59,921 nt of DNA from a virus, in IMG/VR virus record IMGVR_UViG_3300037560_000117, positions 1 through 59,921 of that record. The stretch is one strand, 5' to 3'. The position numbers and the translations under genes were made by a program. Each line of letters starts with the position of its first letter. The first letter of the stretch is position 1. The notes beneath the pieces were generated by a model. That model was not told the DNA's origin. It saw only the letters and a list, made by a program, of their open reading frames with translations, and searched no databases. Of the stretch, positions 30,984-39,533 are shown piece after piece.

Positions 30984-31687
30984 TATTCATCATCCTCATT
31001 TGCTTCGTCGGACGTCACATCAGCCGACTCCGCTTCTTCTATGGCATTTAGTTTATTAGTGATCTCACGGATCACCGCATCTCGAAGTTGTTCTAGCTCT
31101 ATCATACTCAGTGCGGTCATATCGAGGTTGTGAAGACCGCCGATCTCTTCGCGATATACCAATATCAACTCTGACACGTACTCGCTGTTTATTACCACGC
31201 TCTTTGGATTGGCTAGTAGAATGCGAGTTCCGCTTGCCGAGAGTGCTTTCCGGTCGGCGTCCGCGTGGACTTCCTTTCGGATTTGTTCGTACAAGCCACG
31301 TAGCTGTGCGACCAAAGCTGCAAGCGTGCCTGTGGTGTCCTTCTCGTATGTGTTATCGTCGATCTGCTTTGTGACCTTATCCACTAAATCCGAGATGCCT
31401 TGTAGTCGGGCTTTATCCTCGGCCCACCGAATCGCACCAGTCTCAAGTTGCCATTCATGGTGCGCATGCGCAACCGTATCTTTTGGTACACGTGCACACC
31501 GCATCCGGAATTGGTCGTAATTGTGGACTATAGGGTCCAAGGGTGGAATACCGCTTGACTCTTTCTCAAAGTCAGGTCCGGTTACCTTAATCCAGATGTC
31601 TTTGTAAGGTATCCACTGTGCGAGTTGTCCGATAATGTACAACCGCATTGACTTTGACCATTTAGGGGCTATTGTATTTTTGCCCAT
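30983..31687 (-). CDS. Unknown protein with N-terminal HTH-like region (possible small terminase)
   Basis: 234 aa. Begins basic with SKSMRLYIIGQLAQWIPYKD, which could be a helix-turn-helix, followed by long charged helices (IRWAEDKARLQGISDLVDKV, LAALVAQLRGLYEQIRKEV) and an acidic tail (ADVTSDEANEDDE). The overall plan resembles some small terminase subunits, but the gene is next to the primase-helicase and far from the large subunit. Not assigned with confidence. Confidence 0.65.
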   Translation of the reverse strand: MGKNTIAPKWSKSMRLYIIGQLAQWIPYKDIWIKVTGPDFEKESSGIPPLDPIVHNYDQFRMRCARVPKDTVAHAHHEWQLETGAIRWAEDKARLQGISDLVDKVTKQIDDNTYEKDTTGTLAALVAQLRGLYEQIRKEVHADADRKALSASGTRILLANPKSVVINSEYVSELILVYREEIGGLHNLDMTALSMIELEQLRDAVIREITNKLNAIEEAESADVTSDEANEDDE

Positions 31688-33759
31688 TAGTTACCTCTTG
31701 TTAGATCAGATGCCTTAGCGGGCTGTGCGATCTTATATGTTAAACCAGAACCTACTACTTTGGTCCCCATACCAATTTCTCCGACTTTTCGGAGTTCGGA
31801 CAGTGCGCTTTTAAACGCACGCCCTTGGTCGGGGTCTTCTTTGAAATGGTCGCGGTACGCTTGTGCGCATTCGCTTCTCTCAAATGTATCACCATCGTGT
31901 GTTTTTACGAAATCACGGAGCCAATCAAGCACTATCTCGTTTTTCGACTTTTCGTCATGTTCGTTTTGCACTTTCGGGTCCCAATCTTTCACGTGCTTAT
32001 AACCTCGAACTTCGTCGATATAGTCAATCGCACAGTTATTACTTGAATTAACACGGCGACCGATAAAGGACAATTGCCGCCTATTTTCTTTACGAGCAGG
32101 TGTCATAGTGACAATCGCATCCACAGCGGATGTGATACCAATCGAGCCTGTTGATAGGCCGGTCGATTTGTTGGCGTGATGTAACCACACAATAGCAGTG
32201 TTAAGTGCAATGGCTAACGGTCGTAATTTGGATACGAGTTTTTGCCACTCCGCGCTTTCTGAACTATCGGGTATTTTACCGTTATTAATGATCGGAAAGA
32301 TCGAGTGAATCGAATCTAAAATCACAATATCCGGCTTTGCCTCTGCTATAAAGCTACCCAATTCGGACCACGATGTCGGTACATTCATATCCCCAGCAAT
32401 GATGCATTGATCGGAAAACTCACTACCTCCGGCTTTTGCGAAACGATATACGATGTCTTCGCATGGTTCGTCTGGTGAAATCCACAGGACACGGTAACCT
32501 TTACGTAAAGCGGCCACACACTCGAAAGTGCAGATGGTCGATTTACCGCTTAGTTTTTCACGCCCAACAAGTAATGTGATGCGCTTACGCCACGAAAACC
32601 ACTCACCGACAAGCTCTGGCATCGGTGGTGCATCGCCTCCGTCCAGTAATTCGGTCAGTGTGCGAGGACGGCGCACGAATACTTCATCGTCATCATCGGT
32701 GCCAATGTCACCGGACAATAATGCGTCAACGTCTATCTCTTCTATTGATTTGCGTCCCGCCTCTCGCGCCTCTTTTAACGAGGGGTGATGTGTCCCGAAA
32801 TCGTACCCTGCGCCGGTAAACGCCGATACAATCACACGGTCCACATCCGGTGAACTCAAGGGCGGGTCATTTAATTTATTCCATGTGAGCACTTTGGTTA
32901 GGGTATCGTCTTCGGAGAACCCTAACTTTCGACACTCGGAAGCCCGTAATAGGGCTTCATTGTCGCGGTCGCCTCGTGTGGCTCCACGTGCCAACAAGAT
33001 ATCTAAACTTGCCAGCATCATTTTTGCGCGACTATCCGACAGCGGAGGTGCGTCCCAGTTTGCGCTTTTTTCAATCGATCCCACACTGGTTTCATGGGAT
33101 AGTTTAACTAAGGACTCAACAGGGACAACGTTATCACACAACACGTAACCGCGATGGCCGCGATTCTTTGAGGACGATGCGATCTTTTTGATATCTTCGA
33201 TTGAAGATTCCATCGCAATGCCCATGTCTAATTGTGTCTTTCGCAGTTTGGTCTTGCTATGGTATGTGTTAGGCACACGCCACAGCCTGTTGTGATTATA
33301 TATCTTCGTGTCGATTTCTACGTGAAACAAGGACGCGATCTGGGTGCACGTATATCGCATTCGATCTGGGAGGTCTTGAGACGGCTCAAAGCCGAACACT
33401 CCCGAATCAATGCCAACGTGATACCCCTTCGATCCGGAGAAATAGACGATTGTTTCGTCAATCACTCCCATCGACTTAATCCCACGCAAGAGAGCTTGCA
33501 TATCAATCGTCGCATCCTGTAAATCAGATGCGTCAATATCAAACCAAAGATAATCGGACCAAACCTCAAACTTACTCGCCCCCCGCACACTACCTGTTGT
33601 ATCAACGTGCTTTTGGTATTCCTCGCGGAACCTAAACATCGTTGTGTACGTGTCGGTAGCGTCTTTGGGTATCGGTAGTTTGTCAAGTTTGACAACGTTG
33701 TTGCGCTTAGTTGCGCCTCCTACTGCCAGATCAACAAATGTGAATTCCGTATGTCTCAT
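31687..33759 (-). CDS. AEP primase-helicase fusion
   Basis: 690 aa. Residues ~1-230 resemble an archaeo-eukaryotic-type primase: YLWFDIDASD (catalytic D74/D76), YFSGSKGYHVGID, and RLWRVPNTYHSKTKL. A helical linker follows (RKLGFSEDDTLTKVLTWNKL, PriCT-like). Residues ~380-600 are a RecA/RepA-type ATPase: TLLVGREKLSGKSTIC (Walker A), PDIVILDSIHSIFP (Walker B) and NTAIVWLHHANKSTG. It would prime and unwind at the fork with the family A polymerase 3 kb away. Confidence 0.88.
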   Translation of the reverse strand: MRHTEFTFVDLAVGGATKRNNVVKLDKLPIPKDATDTYTTMFRFREEYQKHVDTTGSVRGASKFEVWSDYLWFDIDASDLQDATIDMQALLRGIKSMGVIDETIVYFSGSKGYHVGIDSGVFGFEPSQDLPDRMRYTCTQIASLFHVEIDTKIYNHNRLWRVPNTYHSKTKLRKTQLDMGIAMESSIEDIKKIASSSKNRGHRGYVLCDNVVPVESLVKLSHETSVGSIEKSANWDAPPLSDSRAKMMLASLDILLARGATRGDRDNEALLRASECRKLGFSEDDTLTKVLTWNKLNDPPLSSPDVDRVIVSAFTGAGYDFGTHHPSLKEAREAGRKSIEEIDVDALLSGDIGTDDDDEVFVRRPRTLTELLDGGDAPPMPELVGEWFSWRKRITLLVGREKLSGKSTICTFECVAALRKGYRVLWISPDEPCEDIVYRFAKAGGSEFSDQCIIAGDMNVPTSWSELGSFIAEAKPDIVILDSIHSIFPIINNGKIPDSSESAEWQKLVSKLRPLAIALNTAIVWLHHANKSTGLSTGSIGITSAVDAIVTMTPARKENRRQLSFIGRRVNSSNNCAIDYIDEVRGYKHVKDWDPKVQNEHDEKSKNEIVLDWLRDFVKTHDGDTFERSECAQAYRDHFKEDPDQGRAFKSALSELRKVGEIGMGTKVVGSGLTYKIAQPAKASDLTRGN

Positions 33760-33999
33760 TTACCATCTTTTTATTGTATAAGTGGGCAGTTGTATTTTAG
33801 GATAGTTGGCAACAAATAGCCATCCCATGCCGAGACAGTTAGAACACCGCGCTACAGGTGCGTCTATATTTCGACTGAGAACGTGTGGGAGCTTACCGGT
33901 ATTAGAAATTGTGCGAATCACGAGCTTGCGTTCTTCCACACTGAGTTCAATACCAAAACTCACACACCGCTTGCATATTTGGGTGCCGTATCTGATCAT
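33760..33999 (-). CDS. Small zinc-ribbon protein beside purZ
   Basis: 79 aa. Two Cys pairs, ICKRCVSFG and CSNCLGMGWL, separated by ~38 residues, a zinc-ribbon layout. Start ATG at 33999 overlaps the purZ stop (ATGA), so it is co-translated with purZ. Function unknown. Confidence 0.72.
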   Translation of the reverse strand: MIRYGTQICKRCVSFGIELSVEERKLVIRTISNTGKLPHVLSRNIDAPVARCSNCLGMGWLFVANYPKIQLPTYTIKRW

Positions 34000-35057
34000 T
34001 GTTGTCGTCTTATTACACTAAGTTTTGGACCGCCTGTGCCAACGAATGTGACAGGCAGGCCAGTTAACTTTTCAAGACTCGAAACAAAACCACGGCTTTT
34101 TTCGGATAGCCAATCATAGAGGTCTTGCCCTTCGTCGTCGGGGTTAACATAATCAATAAAAGTAAGTGCAATCTCAGTCGGCCCATGCAACAACACACAC
34201 TGTCTAGCCAATTCGTCATCCCACTTGCCGATGCGGCGTGTTTTTAAGGTAACAGTCGTTATCTCGGTAGTTTCACGTCCGAGACGTTTCGACATTTCCT
34301 CCCACGTCATTTCGTCCTTTAGCGGGCCGCTAGTGCCTGCCACACGAATCGGGAATGTGCGGAATACAGCGATAATGCGACCAATGTCTTTTAACGGAAT
34401 ACCGACATCAGCGCATAACTGAGCGGGGCCGGGGTCTGTGCTCGTGCAATGCGGCCATGGACCGTGGATCAATGACAGCCCTTGACCCTGTGCGCCTTCA
34501 AGTAATACCTTGTACCCGTGTGCGGTGCGTAACGCCTCTATGTAGGCGGGTGTATCTTCACGCTCAAATTGCGCAAACCACACATCCTCTTCGGCAAGGT
34601 CCCTGTATAGGCGGAATCGTTCAGGATCACGTGAAATCCGGGCTTCACGTGCGGGGCCGACACCCTCACCTGTCGAACCAATTCTGTCGTGCATTTCTCC
34701 GTGAATACCGCCCTCCATTTCGTGAAAGACAAGATCAAGAATACCGCACAACGGGTCAATCACCAGTCTGGTGTAAATGGACGGGTCAACCTCGGCAATG
34801 GCCTCAACTTCACGACGCAACAGTACAGGATCGATTAAACCACCACGACCGATAATTAACACGGCCTCAGGATTAGCCCATCCGCACGGTATTGTCTGCA
34901 TTTTCCACAGCCTATCGTACGCTATAAACGAATGACCCGCATTAGGTGCACCAACACGGATGTGGACGTCGTAGTCATCTGCAAGGTGTCCGGCTATTAC
35001 GCCTTTGCCCTCTGACCCGAACTGGCCACCGAATATAATATCAACTTTGGGTTTCAT
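33996..35057 (-). CDS. purZ: PurZ-type adenylosuccinate synthetase homologue (2-aminoadenine pathway)
   Basis: 353 aa, ATG after AAGGAGATACA. Clear PurA superfamily: P-loop FGGQFGSEGKGV, APNAGHSF with the catalytic-type His42, STGEGVGPAREARISR, LLEGAQGQGL, and KTRRIGKWDDEL. In PurA the P-loop reads GDEGKG with catalytic Asp; here Ser15 replaces it (GSEGKG), the substitution described for phage PurZ, which joins Asp to dGMP as a step toward dZTP. The nucleotide-specificity loop reads LTFIDYVNP instead of PurA TKLD, fitting non-GTP use. Short (353 versus ~430 aa), as phage PurZ is. Neighbours are a polymerase, a DUF5664 protein and a primase. Confidence 0.9.
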   Translation of the reverse strand: MKPKVDIIFGGQFGSEGKGVIAGHLADDYDVHIRVGAPNAGHSFIAYDRLWKMQTIPCGWANPEAVLIIGRGGLIDPVLLRREVEAIAEVDPSIYTRLVIDPLCGILDLVFHEMEGGIHGEMHDRIGSTGEGVGPAREARISRDPERFRLYRDLAEEDVWFAQFEREDTPAYIEALRTAHGYKVLLEGAQGQGLSLIHGPWPHCTSTDPGPAQLCADVGIPLKDIGRIIAVFRTFPIRVAGTSGPLKDEMTWEEMSKRLGRETTEITTVTLKTRRIGKWDDELARQCVLLHGPTEIALTFIDYVNPDDEGQDLYDWLSEKSRGFVSSLEKLTGLPVTFVGTGGPKLSVIRRQQ

Positions 35058-35066
35058 TGTATCTCC

Positions 35067-35447
35067 TTATGTCCAGTCACATTCGCCACAGTGGCAGTCC
35101 GGAAAGTTACACGCCTTGCTTTCGATGACGGCTGAGGGGATTGGGATAGTGGTGCCAACGGCCTCTGTGAACTGTGGTGCCGGTGTCGCATTCTTACGCA
35201 TTCTTGCGAGTTCTTCGTTGCGTGCCGTAGCTTTGAGGTTCATTCCGGCCAGAGTCTCGGCTTGATTGTCAATCTTCCTCTGCATGATGATCGTCTCTTG
35301 CCGGAGGTGATTGTTGCTCTTACGATATTTACGCACCTGATCACACAGCTCACCTATGCGTCTGATGTGCCAACAGGCTTGGTTCGGCAAAGCCGCCGTA
35401 CACGATCTACGTCGTCTTTTTGAACTTTGGGATTTTGTTTCTTTCAT
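35067..35447 (-). CDS. Coiled-coil protein with C-terminal Cys cluster
   Basis: 126 aa from ATG at 35447, overlapping the upstream TGA (ATGA). Basic N-terminus (SSKRRRRSC), a helical/coiled-coil middle (IGELCDQVRKYRKSNNHLRQ to ARNEELARMRKN) and C-terminal CNFPDCHCGECDWT, a probable metal site. Sits between purZ and the deoxyribosyltransferase-like gene. Function unknown. Confidence 0.7.
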   Translation of the reverse strand: MKETKSQSSKRRRRSCTAALPNQACWHIRRIGELCDQVRKYRKSNNHLRQETIIMQRKIDNQAETLAGMNLKATARNEELARMRKNATPAPQFTEAVGTTIPIPSAVIESKACNFPDCHCGECDWT

Positions 35448-36109
35448 ATTAAGTGATGTCCTTTCGCACGGCAATCGTCACAATCGCCTTGGTCAGTGCA
35501 ATTACCACAACGAGTTTTCGGTTGTGAGTCTTGGATTCCTTGACTACATGTACCATCACAGCCCGCACAATCAGCACAATCACAACCGCGACCATCAAGC
35601 GGTGTGGCTTCCTGCGCCATTGTCGGGTTATTATAGACTTCTTCTTCGACTAACTCTCCGTACCAATGTCCGATGTGAGTGGCCACTTTGAGCAGTGCTT
35701 CGTCGAGTGTTTCCCCAGCTTCTTCATCAATAAATACAACATGCGAACAAAGACCCCTGACCCAGAAATGTTTAGCGAGATACGCTTCATTAGTGATTAA
35801 AATGACGGGAGTGCGTTGCATCCAAGCGTACATAATCTCACAGGGCGTACCAAAACTGGCATCTTCACATTTCATCGACACAGCCAACATACAATGTGCA
35901 CGGTCGATATCTTGTAAGTCCCGGACTACTACCTCATTTGGCGATAGTGAGTCCCAAGATTGCATCGCGTATTTTGCTCTTAAGGGATCGAGGCTGTAGA
36001 TACCAAACTTAGCAAGGATAGGAGCAATAATCGCACGATACCCAGTTGCGCCATGTCCCAACTTAATTTTCCCCGCTAAGTAAATGTAGCGTTTGTTTGA
36101 AAAAGCCAT
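35444..36109 (-). CDS. Nucleoside deoxyribosyltransferase-like (DUF4406) protein with Cys-rich tail
   Basis: 221 aa. Residues 1-~165 follow the nucleoside 2-deoxyribosyltransferase plan: IYLAGKIK, VVVRDLQDIDRAHCMLAVSM and SFGTPCEIMYAWMQRTPVIL. The last ~45 residues form a Cys cluster (CDCADCAGCDGTC, CGNCTDQGDCDDC) not normal for the family. Such enzymes exchange or hydrolyse bases on deoxynucleosides or nucleotides. In this setting it may adjust the purine pool for Z-DNA. Activity not proven. Confidence 0.72.
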   Translation of the reverse strand: MAFSNKRYIYLAGKIKLGHGATGYRAIIAPILAKFGIYSLDPLRAKYAMQSWDSLSPNEVVVRDLQDIDRAHCMLAVSMKCEDASFGTPCEIMYAWMQRTPVILITNEAYLAKHFWVRGLCSHVVFIDEEAGETLDEALLKVATHIGHWYGELVEEEVYNNPTMAQEATPLDGRGCDCADCAGCDGTCSQGIQDSQPKTRCGNCTDQGDCDDCRAKGHHLI

Positions 36110-36110
36110 A

Positions 36111-36716
36111 TCAGCTTCCTTTCGGTGTTTCGTTTGGTCTGTCCCACCGGATAGGTGTGAACATCTTCTGTATTTGCTTCGGTTTAATTGTTTGTCGGTC
36201 GTCGTTGCCCTGTCCTGTGGTCACGTACTCCATGAGAAATAGGCAGTTGGCGATCACATGTGCGAGGTGGCTGACACCAGATTCGTCGTCGTCATTTTCA
36301 CCAAGGCTCCACTTGAGGAAGTGTCGCCAGATAGAGCCGATACAGCGCGAATAACTGAACCCTTCCTCCCAGTTGCGATCACCGTAAGTGAACGCTCCGA
36401 AAGTGAAGACCTGTGCGACGGCGGTTAACGGTCCGAGAGGCAAAAGATCGAATCGCACTTTCTGTTTTGGTGATCGTGCGGCGATGCCATCTTGCTTATT
36501 GGAAGTTGGACCACCGCCATCGACGGGTGTGCTCTTCCAGTTCTCAATTTCGTAGAACTCAGGTCGCACGGACCCTGACACCATATCAGCCAACATGCCG
36601 ATTTCTTCGACAAGCTCCTTATGTGCGAGAGCGTAGAGGCCCTGCTGTGTGTCAGCTTCTACCTCGTACTCGTACTCTTTGCGGTTCGCCATGAAGAATC
36701 GTACTTTAGCTTTCAT
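36111..36716 (-). CDS. DUF5664 dATP/dGTP diphosphohydrolase-like protein
   Basis: 201 aa from ATG at 36716. The core RFDLLPLGPLTAVAQVFTFG, followed by YGDRNWEEGFSYSR, IGSIWRHFLKW and SGVSHLAHVIANCLFLMEY, is the DUF5664 pattern. Related phage proteins are annotated dATP/dGTP diphosphohydrolase in the Z-genome pathway (from memory). Such an enzyme removes dATP and yields dGMP for PurZ. The N-terminal ~60 residues are an additional beta domain. It stands between the polymerase and purZ. No HD-type DatZ was found elsewhere, so this protein may do the dATP-clearing. Confidence 0.75.
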   Translation of the reverse strand: MKAKVRFFMANRKEYEYEVEADTQQGLYALAHKELVEEIGMLADMVSGSVRPEFYEIENWKSTPVDGGGPTSNKQDGIAARSPKQKVRFDLLPLGPLTAVAQVFTFGAFTYGDRNWEEGFSYSRCIGSIWRHFLKWSLGENDDDESGVSHLAHVIANCLFLMEYVTTGQGNDDRQTIKPKQIQKMFTPIRWDRPNETPKGS

Positions 36717-36969
36717 CCGTACTCTCCCTCTCCTTTTCAGTTTGTCGTTTCGCACTGTCTTTTAACTTCTCTTTGTAGTCTAACAATAGACCTGCAAGTG
36801 TGGCACGGATCGTGTTGTCCGGCTCACCAATCACACGCTGACCGGCTACTGTGTTGATGTACTGACTTATCGTGTATGCCGCGTCATCAATCAGCTTACC
36901 TGCGAGTTTTTGTAGTTCACCTTCGATGGCAGTTTGCGATATTGCGTCTGCCTGTTCACTGTTACCCAT
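36706..36969 (-). CDS. Unknown helical protein
   Basis: 87 aa from ATG at 36969 (GGAG, 6-nt spacer). Helical and charged: IEGELQKLAGKLIDDAAYTI, ATLAGLLLDYKEKLKDSAKR. The end overlaps the DUF5664 start by 11 nt. May act with the polymerase or the nucleotide enzymes; no family recognised. Confidence 0.7.
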   Translation of the reverse strand: MGNSEQADAISQTAIEGELQKLAGKLIDDAAYTISQYINTVAGQRVIGEPDNTIRATLAGLLLDYKEKLKDSAKRQTEKERESTDES

Positions 36970-36988
36970 TATAATCTCCAATCTAGAG

Positions 36989-39055
36989 TTAGTGGGCAAT
37001 TGCCCAATTAGCACCGGACCCGATATCGACAACAAGCGGGACCCACCCTTCGGCGAGTTGCTTGAATTCCATCGCTTCGCGAATCATCGGATAAAAATCA
37101 TTCGACATCTCCGGCGGGTGATCGAATAATAATTCATCATGCACTGTTAAAATCATCTTCACGTGTTTTCTTGTTGGACGATCTTTTTGAATGGCACGGT
37201 GCATTCGAACTAATGCTATTTTCATAATATCGGCCGCAGTTCCCTGTACCACATGTGATAGTCCTTGGCGTTCGGCCGCTAAAACGAGATTTCGACGTGC
37301 GACAGCGGCCACTTCTTCATACGTTTTGTTTCTAGTCCATGGTCGTTTCATTAAATTCTGTACCGTCTCTGCAACTATCTCGACCGAAGGACACACAGCA
37401 TCGGGAAGTGGACGCACACGACCAAAGAAGGTCACAGCCTCACCGTGTACCCGTATTTGACGTTTGATTTCATTGGCCCATCTGTTAAGAACTGGCAACG
37501 CCGCCCACCACTTATCGATAATATCTATACCGTCTTGTGCCGTAGGTAGTGTGTGTCGATTTCGAGCCGATAAAGTGTACCCTGAAATGCCGTTTAATAT
37601 CGAGAAATTAGCGATCTTGGAAATATCACGCATCCAAGATTCTACATTTTCTAGTGTCACATCATACATAGAACATGCAGTTTGAGCGTGTACATCAACA
37701 TTGCCCGCCATATAAGCGTCATATAGTACAGGCTCGTGGCACAATGACGCAGGGATACGCAATTCAATTTGCGAATAATCTGCCGCAGTTAGTATATTCC
37801 CTCTGCTTGGAATAAAGCACGTACGAAGTTGTGCAGGGTCACCGTCTTTGTGATCCTTACTCACACCCTGTAAGTTGGGATTAGAGCAGGAGAATCGACC
37901 GGACTTCGTACCTGTGGACCACAGTGAAGGATGGATGCGACCAGTTACCGGATCAGCTAACTTTGCAAGTTTGGTCTTTGTGAACGAATTACGACGTGAA
38001 TTTAGTTGGTTGTATCGCATAATAAGAGGTATAATGTCATGTTCACCTTCAATTTCAACCATCGCACGACTGTCGGTACTATATCCGGTATCTGTCTTGC
38101 GCGTGTGTGGCATGTGAAGTTCATCGAATAACAATATCTGCTTTTGTTTAAAGGACCCAAGATTCAGTCCTTTTTTCTTCGATAGTCGTTGTAATTCTTC
38201 GTTGTCGAAGCACACAGCACCTTCATCGTCTTTGTGAGTGGCACAATCACGTAAGGCCATTGTATGTACCTGTTCGCTACACTTCCCGCATTCGGTTTCG
38301 AGTATCTTGTCTATTTGTGCCACGATTTTTAGATCACATCCGATACCGTTTTTTTCCATCTCAATTACGGGCTGTATTACTTCATTTTCCAGTGTCCAAA
38401 TTTCACCCGCTTTTTCAACGGCCTTTTGTATAGACGGTAGCTGCCATAACATTAATGTGATATCAGCATCCTGACAACCGTAGATACGTTGTTGTTCCAG
38501 TGTCAACAACAAGAAATCAATTTCGTCTTTCTTAATTTTTTTGCCGAGGTTAGCTGAAATTATATCGATCATTTCAACAGTGGGCAGTGACAACCATTGT
38601 TCGGCCTGTGCTTTCAATCCGGCATTGCGCTTGTACCCGTTAATGTCGTGTAAGTGGCATGCGATCATCACATCCTTGACTCGTTCTTCCGGCACGTTAC
38701 ACCTATATTTGCGGATGATCGGTAAATCGTAACCCGCATTAAAGAATATGATGTCCTTGCCCTTTATTAGTTCTTTGAGTAACTTCATCCGTGGGTCCAT
38801 TTTTATCGGTACCCAATATGCGACGTGTGGCTCAAAAGCGAACGAATAACCATGACATTTAGCCACTCTTGTATTAAGGCTCGATGTCTCTGTATCGAGA
38901 GACATGAACGTCTTATCCGCATTGGCGCGAATTAGTCGTTCCAACTCCGGCGTTGTTACGGTAGTGTAAGTTGACATCGCATCCCACTGATCGAGAGTCG
39001 ATAGGATTGGATGCCCTCCTAAGCACTCAGTTTCGGTTTCTGTCTTTGATGACAC
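36989..39055 (-). CDS. Family A DNA polymerase with 3'-5' exonuclease (DpoZ candidate)
   Basis: 688 aa from GTG at 39055 (AAAGGA 9 nt upstream). Exonuclease motifs: FMSLDTETSSL (D54, E56), FFNAGYDLP (D110), YGCQDADIT. Polymerase motif A AADYSQIELR (D426), O-helix R476-K480-F484, motif C LTVHDELLF (H639-E641). The residue at the E. coli Tyr766 position is Asn488 (NFSILNG instead of NF..xYG), and the following Gly-Ile-Ser is kept. A polymerase of this family next to purZ is the DpoZ arrangement of known Z-phages. Whether the Asn affects A/Z choice is untested. Confidence 0.9.
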   Translation of the reverse strand: MSSKTETETECLGGHPILSTLDQWDAMSTYTTVTTPELERLIRANADKTFMSLDTETSSLNTRVAKCHGYSFAFEPHVAYWVPIKMDPRMKLLKELIKGKDIIFFNAGYDLPIIRKYRCNVPEERVKDVMIACHLHDINGYKRNAGLKAQAEQWLSLPTVEMIDIISANLGKKIKKDEIDFLLLTLEQQRIYGCQDADITLMLWQLPSIQKAVEKAGEIWTLENEVIQPVIEMEKNGIGCDLKIVAQIDKILETECGKCSEQVHTMALRDCATHKDDEGAVCFDNEELQRLSKKKGLNLGSFKQKQILLFDELHMPHTRKTDTGYSTDSRAMVEIEGEHDIIPLIMRYNQLNSRRNSFTKTKLAKLADPVTGRIHPSLWSTGTKSGRFSCSNPNLQGVSKDHKDGDPAQLRTCFIPSRGNILTAADYSQIELRIPASLCHEPVLYDAYMAGNVDVHAQTACSMYDVTLENVESWMRDISKIANFSILNGISGYTLSARNRHTLPTAQDGIDIIDKWWAALPVLNRWANEIKRQIRVHGEAVTFFGRVRPLPDAVCPSVEIVAETVQNLMKRPWTRNKTYEEVAAVARRNLVLAAERQGLSHVVQGTAADIMKIALVRMHRAIQKDRPTRKHVKMILTVHDELLFDHPPEMSNDFYPMIREAMEFKQLAEGWVPLVVDIGSGANWAIAH

Positions 39056-39533
39056 GATGCACCATCCTTTCTATGAATTGCATGTCCCAATGCGTGTATG
39101 CTCCTGTGCGCTGTGTACCAGTGCGACAGTTTTCGAATAACTCTTCAACGCGGACCGACTTTCTGCCGTCTTTTATTGCCATCCTAACAGCCGAGTTCCA
39201 CTGGGCAATGGGGATGATGTACACACACTTGTCTTTTGGTCCTTTGTATTTGGCGATCATCAACAGCCCGACTCCGCCTGCGACCTCGATGTCACACAGC
39301 GTAGCAACTTGACCGTCTCTCACACGCTTTATCGGAAAAGCGCGATCATCTTTTTTCAATTTCCATTCCATACCGATAAATATACCGTCGTAACACGCGA
39401 CCACATCCACTGCTCTACCACCAGTCACATCCCCGCCGAAAGTAGGGTCAGCGATCTTATGATACCATAACATACTAGGTTGCTGTCGATGCCAATTTTG
39501 CATCACTTGGCGTGTGATTGTAGTCTCATTCAC
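39027..39533 (-). CDS. VRR-NUC-type nuclease
   Basis: 168 aa from GTG at 39533 (GTGA overlap). PSMLWYHKIADPTFGGDVTG then GRAVDVVACYDGIFIGMEWK has the VRR-NUC/Holliday-resolvase-like layout: G-x-pDhhh-x(n)-E-x-K catalytic set. Lies just before the polymerase and overlaps it. Likely a structure-specific nuclease in replication or recombination. Confidence 0.82.
   Translation of the reverse strand: MNETTITRQVMQNWHRQQPSMLWYHKIADPTFGGDVTGGRAVDVVACYDGIFIGMEWKLKKDDRAFPIKRVRDGQVATLCDIEVAGGVGLLMIAKYKGPKDKCVYIIPIAQWNSAVRMAIKDGRKSVRVEELFENCRTGTQRTGAYTHWDMQFIERMVHRVIKDRNRN

Noticed and set aside
33996-35057. Ordinary host-type adenylosuccinate synthetase (PurA)
   Set aside because: Ser replaces the catalytic Asp, the GTP-specificity TKLD is changed, the protein is short, and the neighbours are Z-pathway genes.
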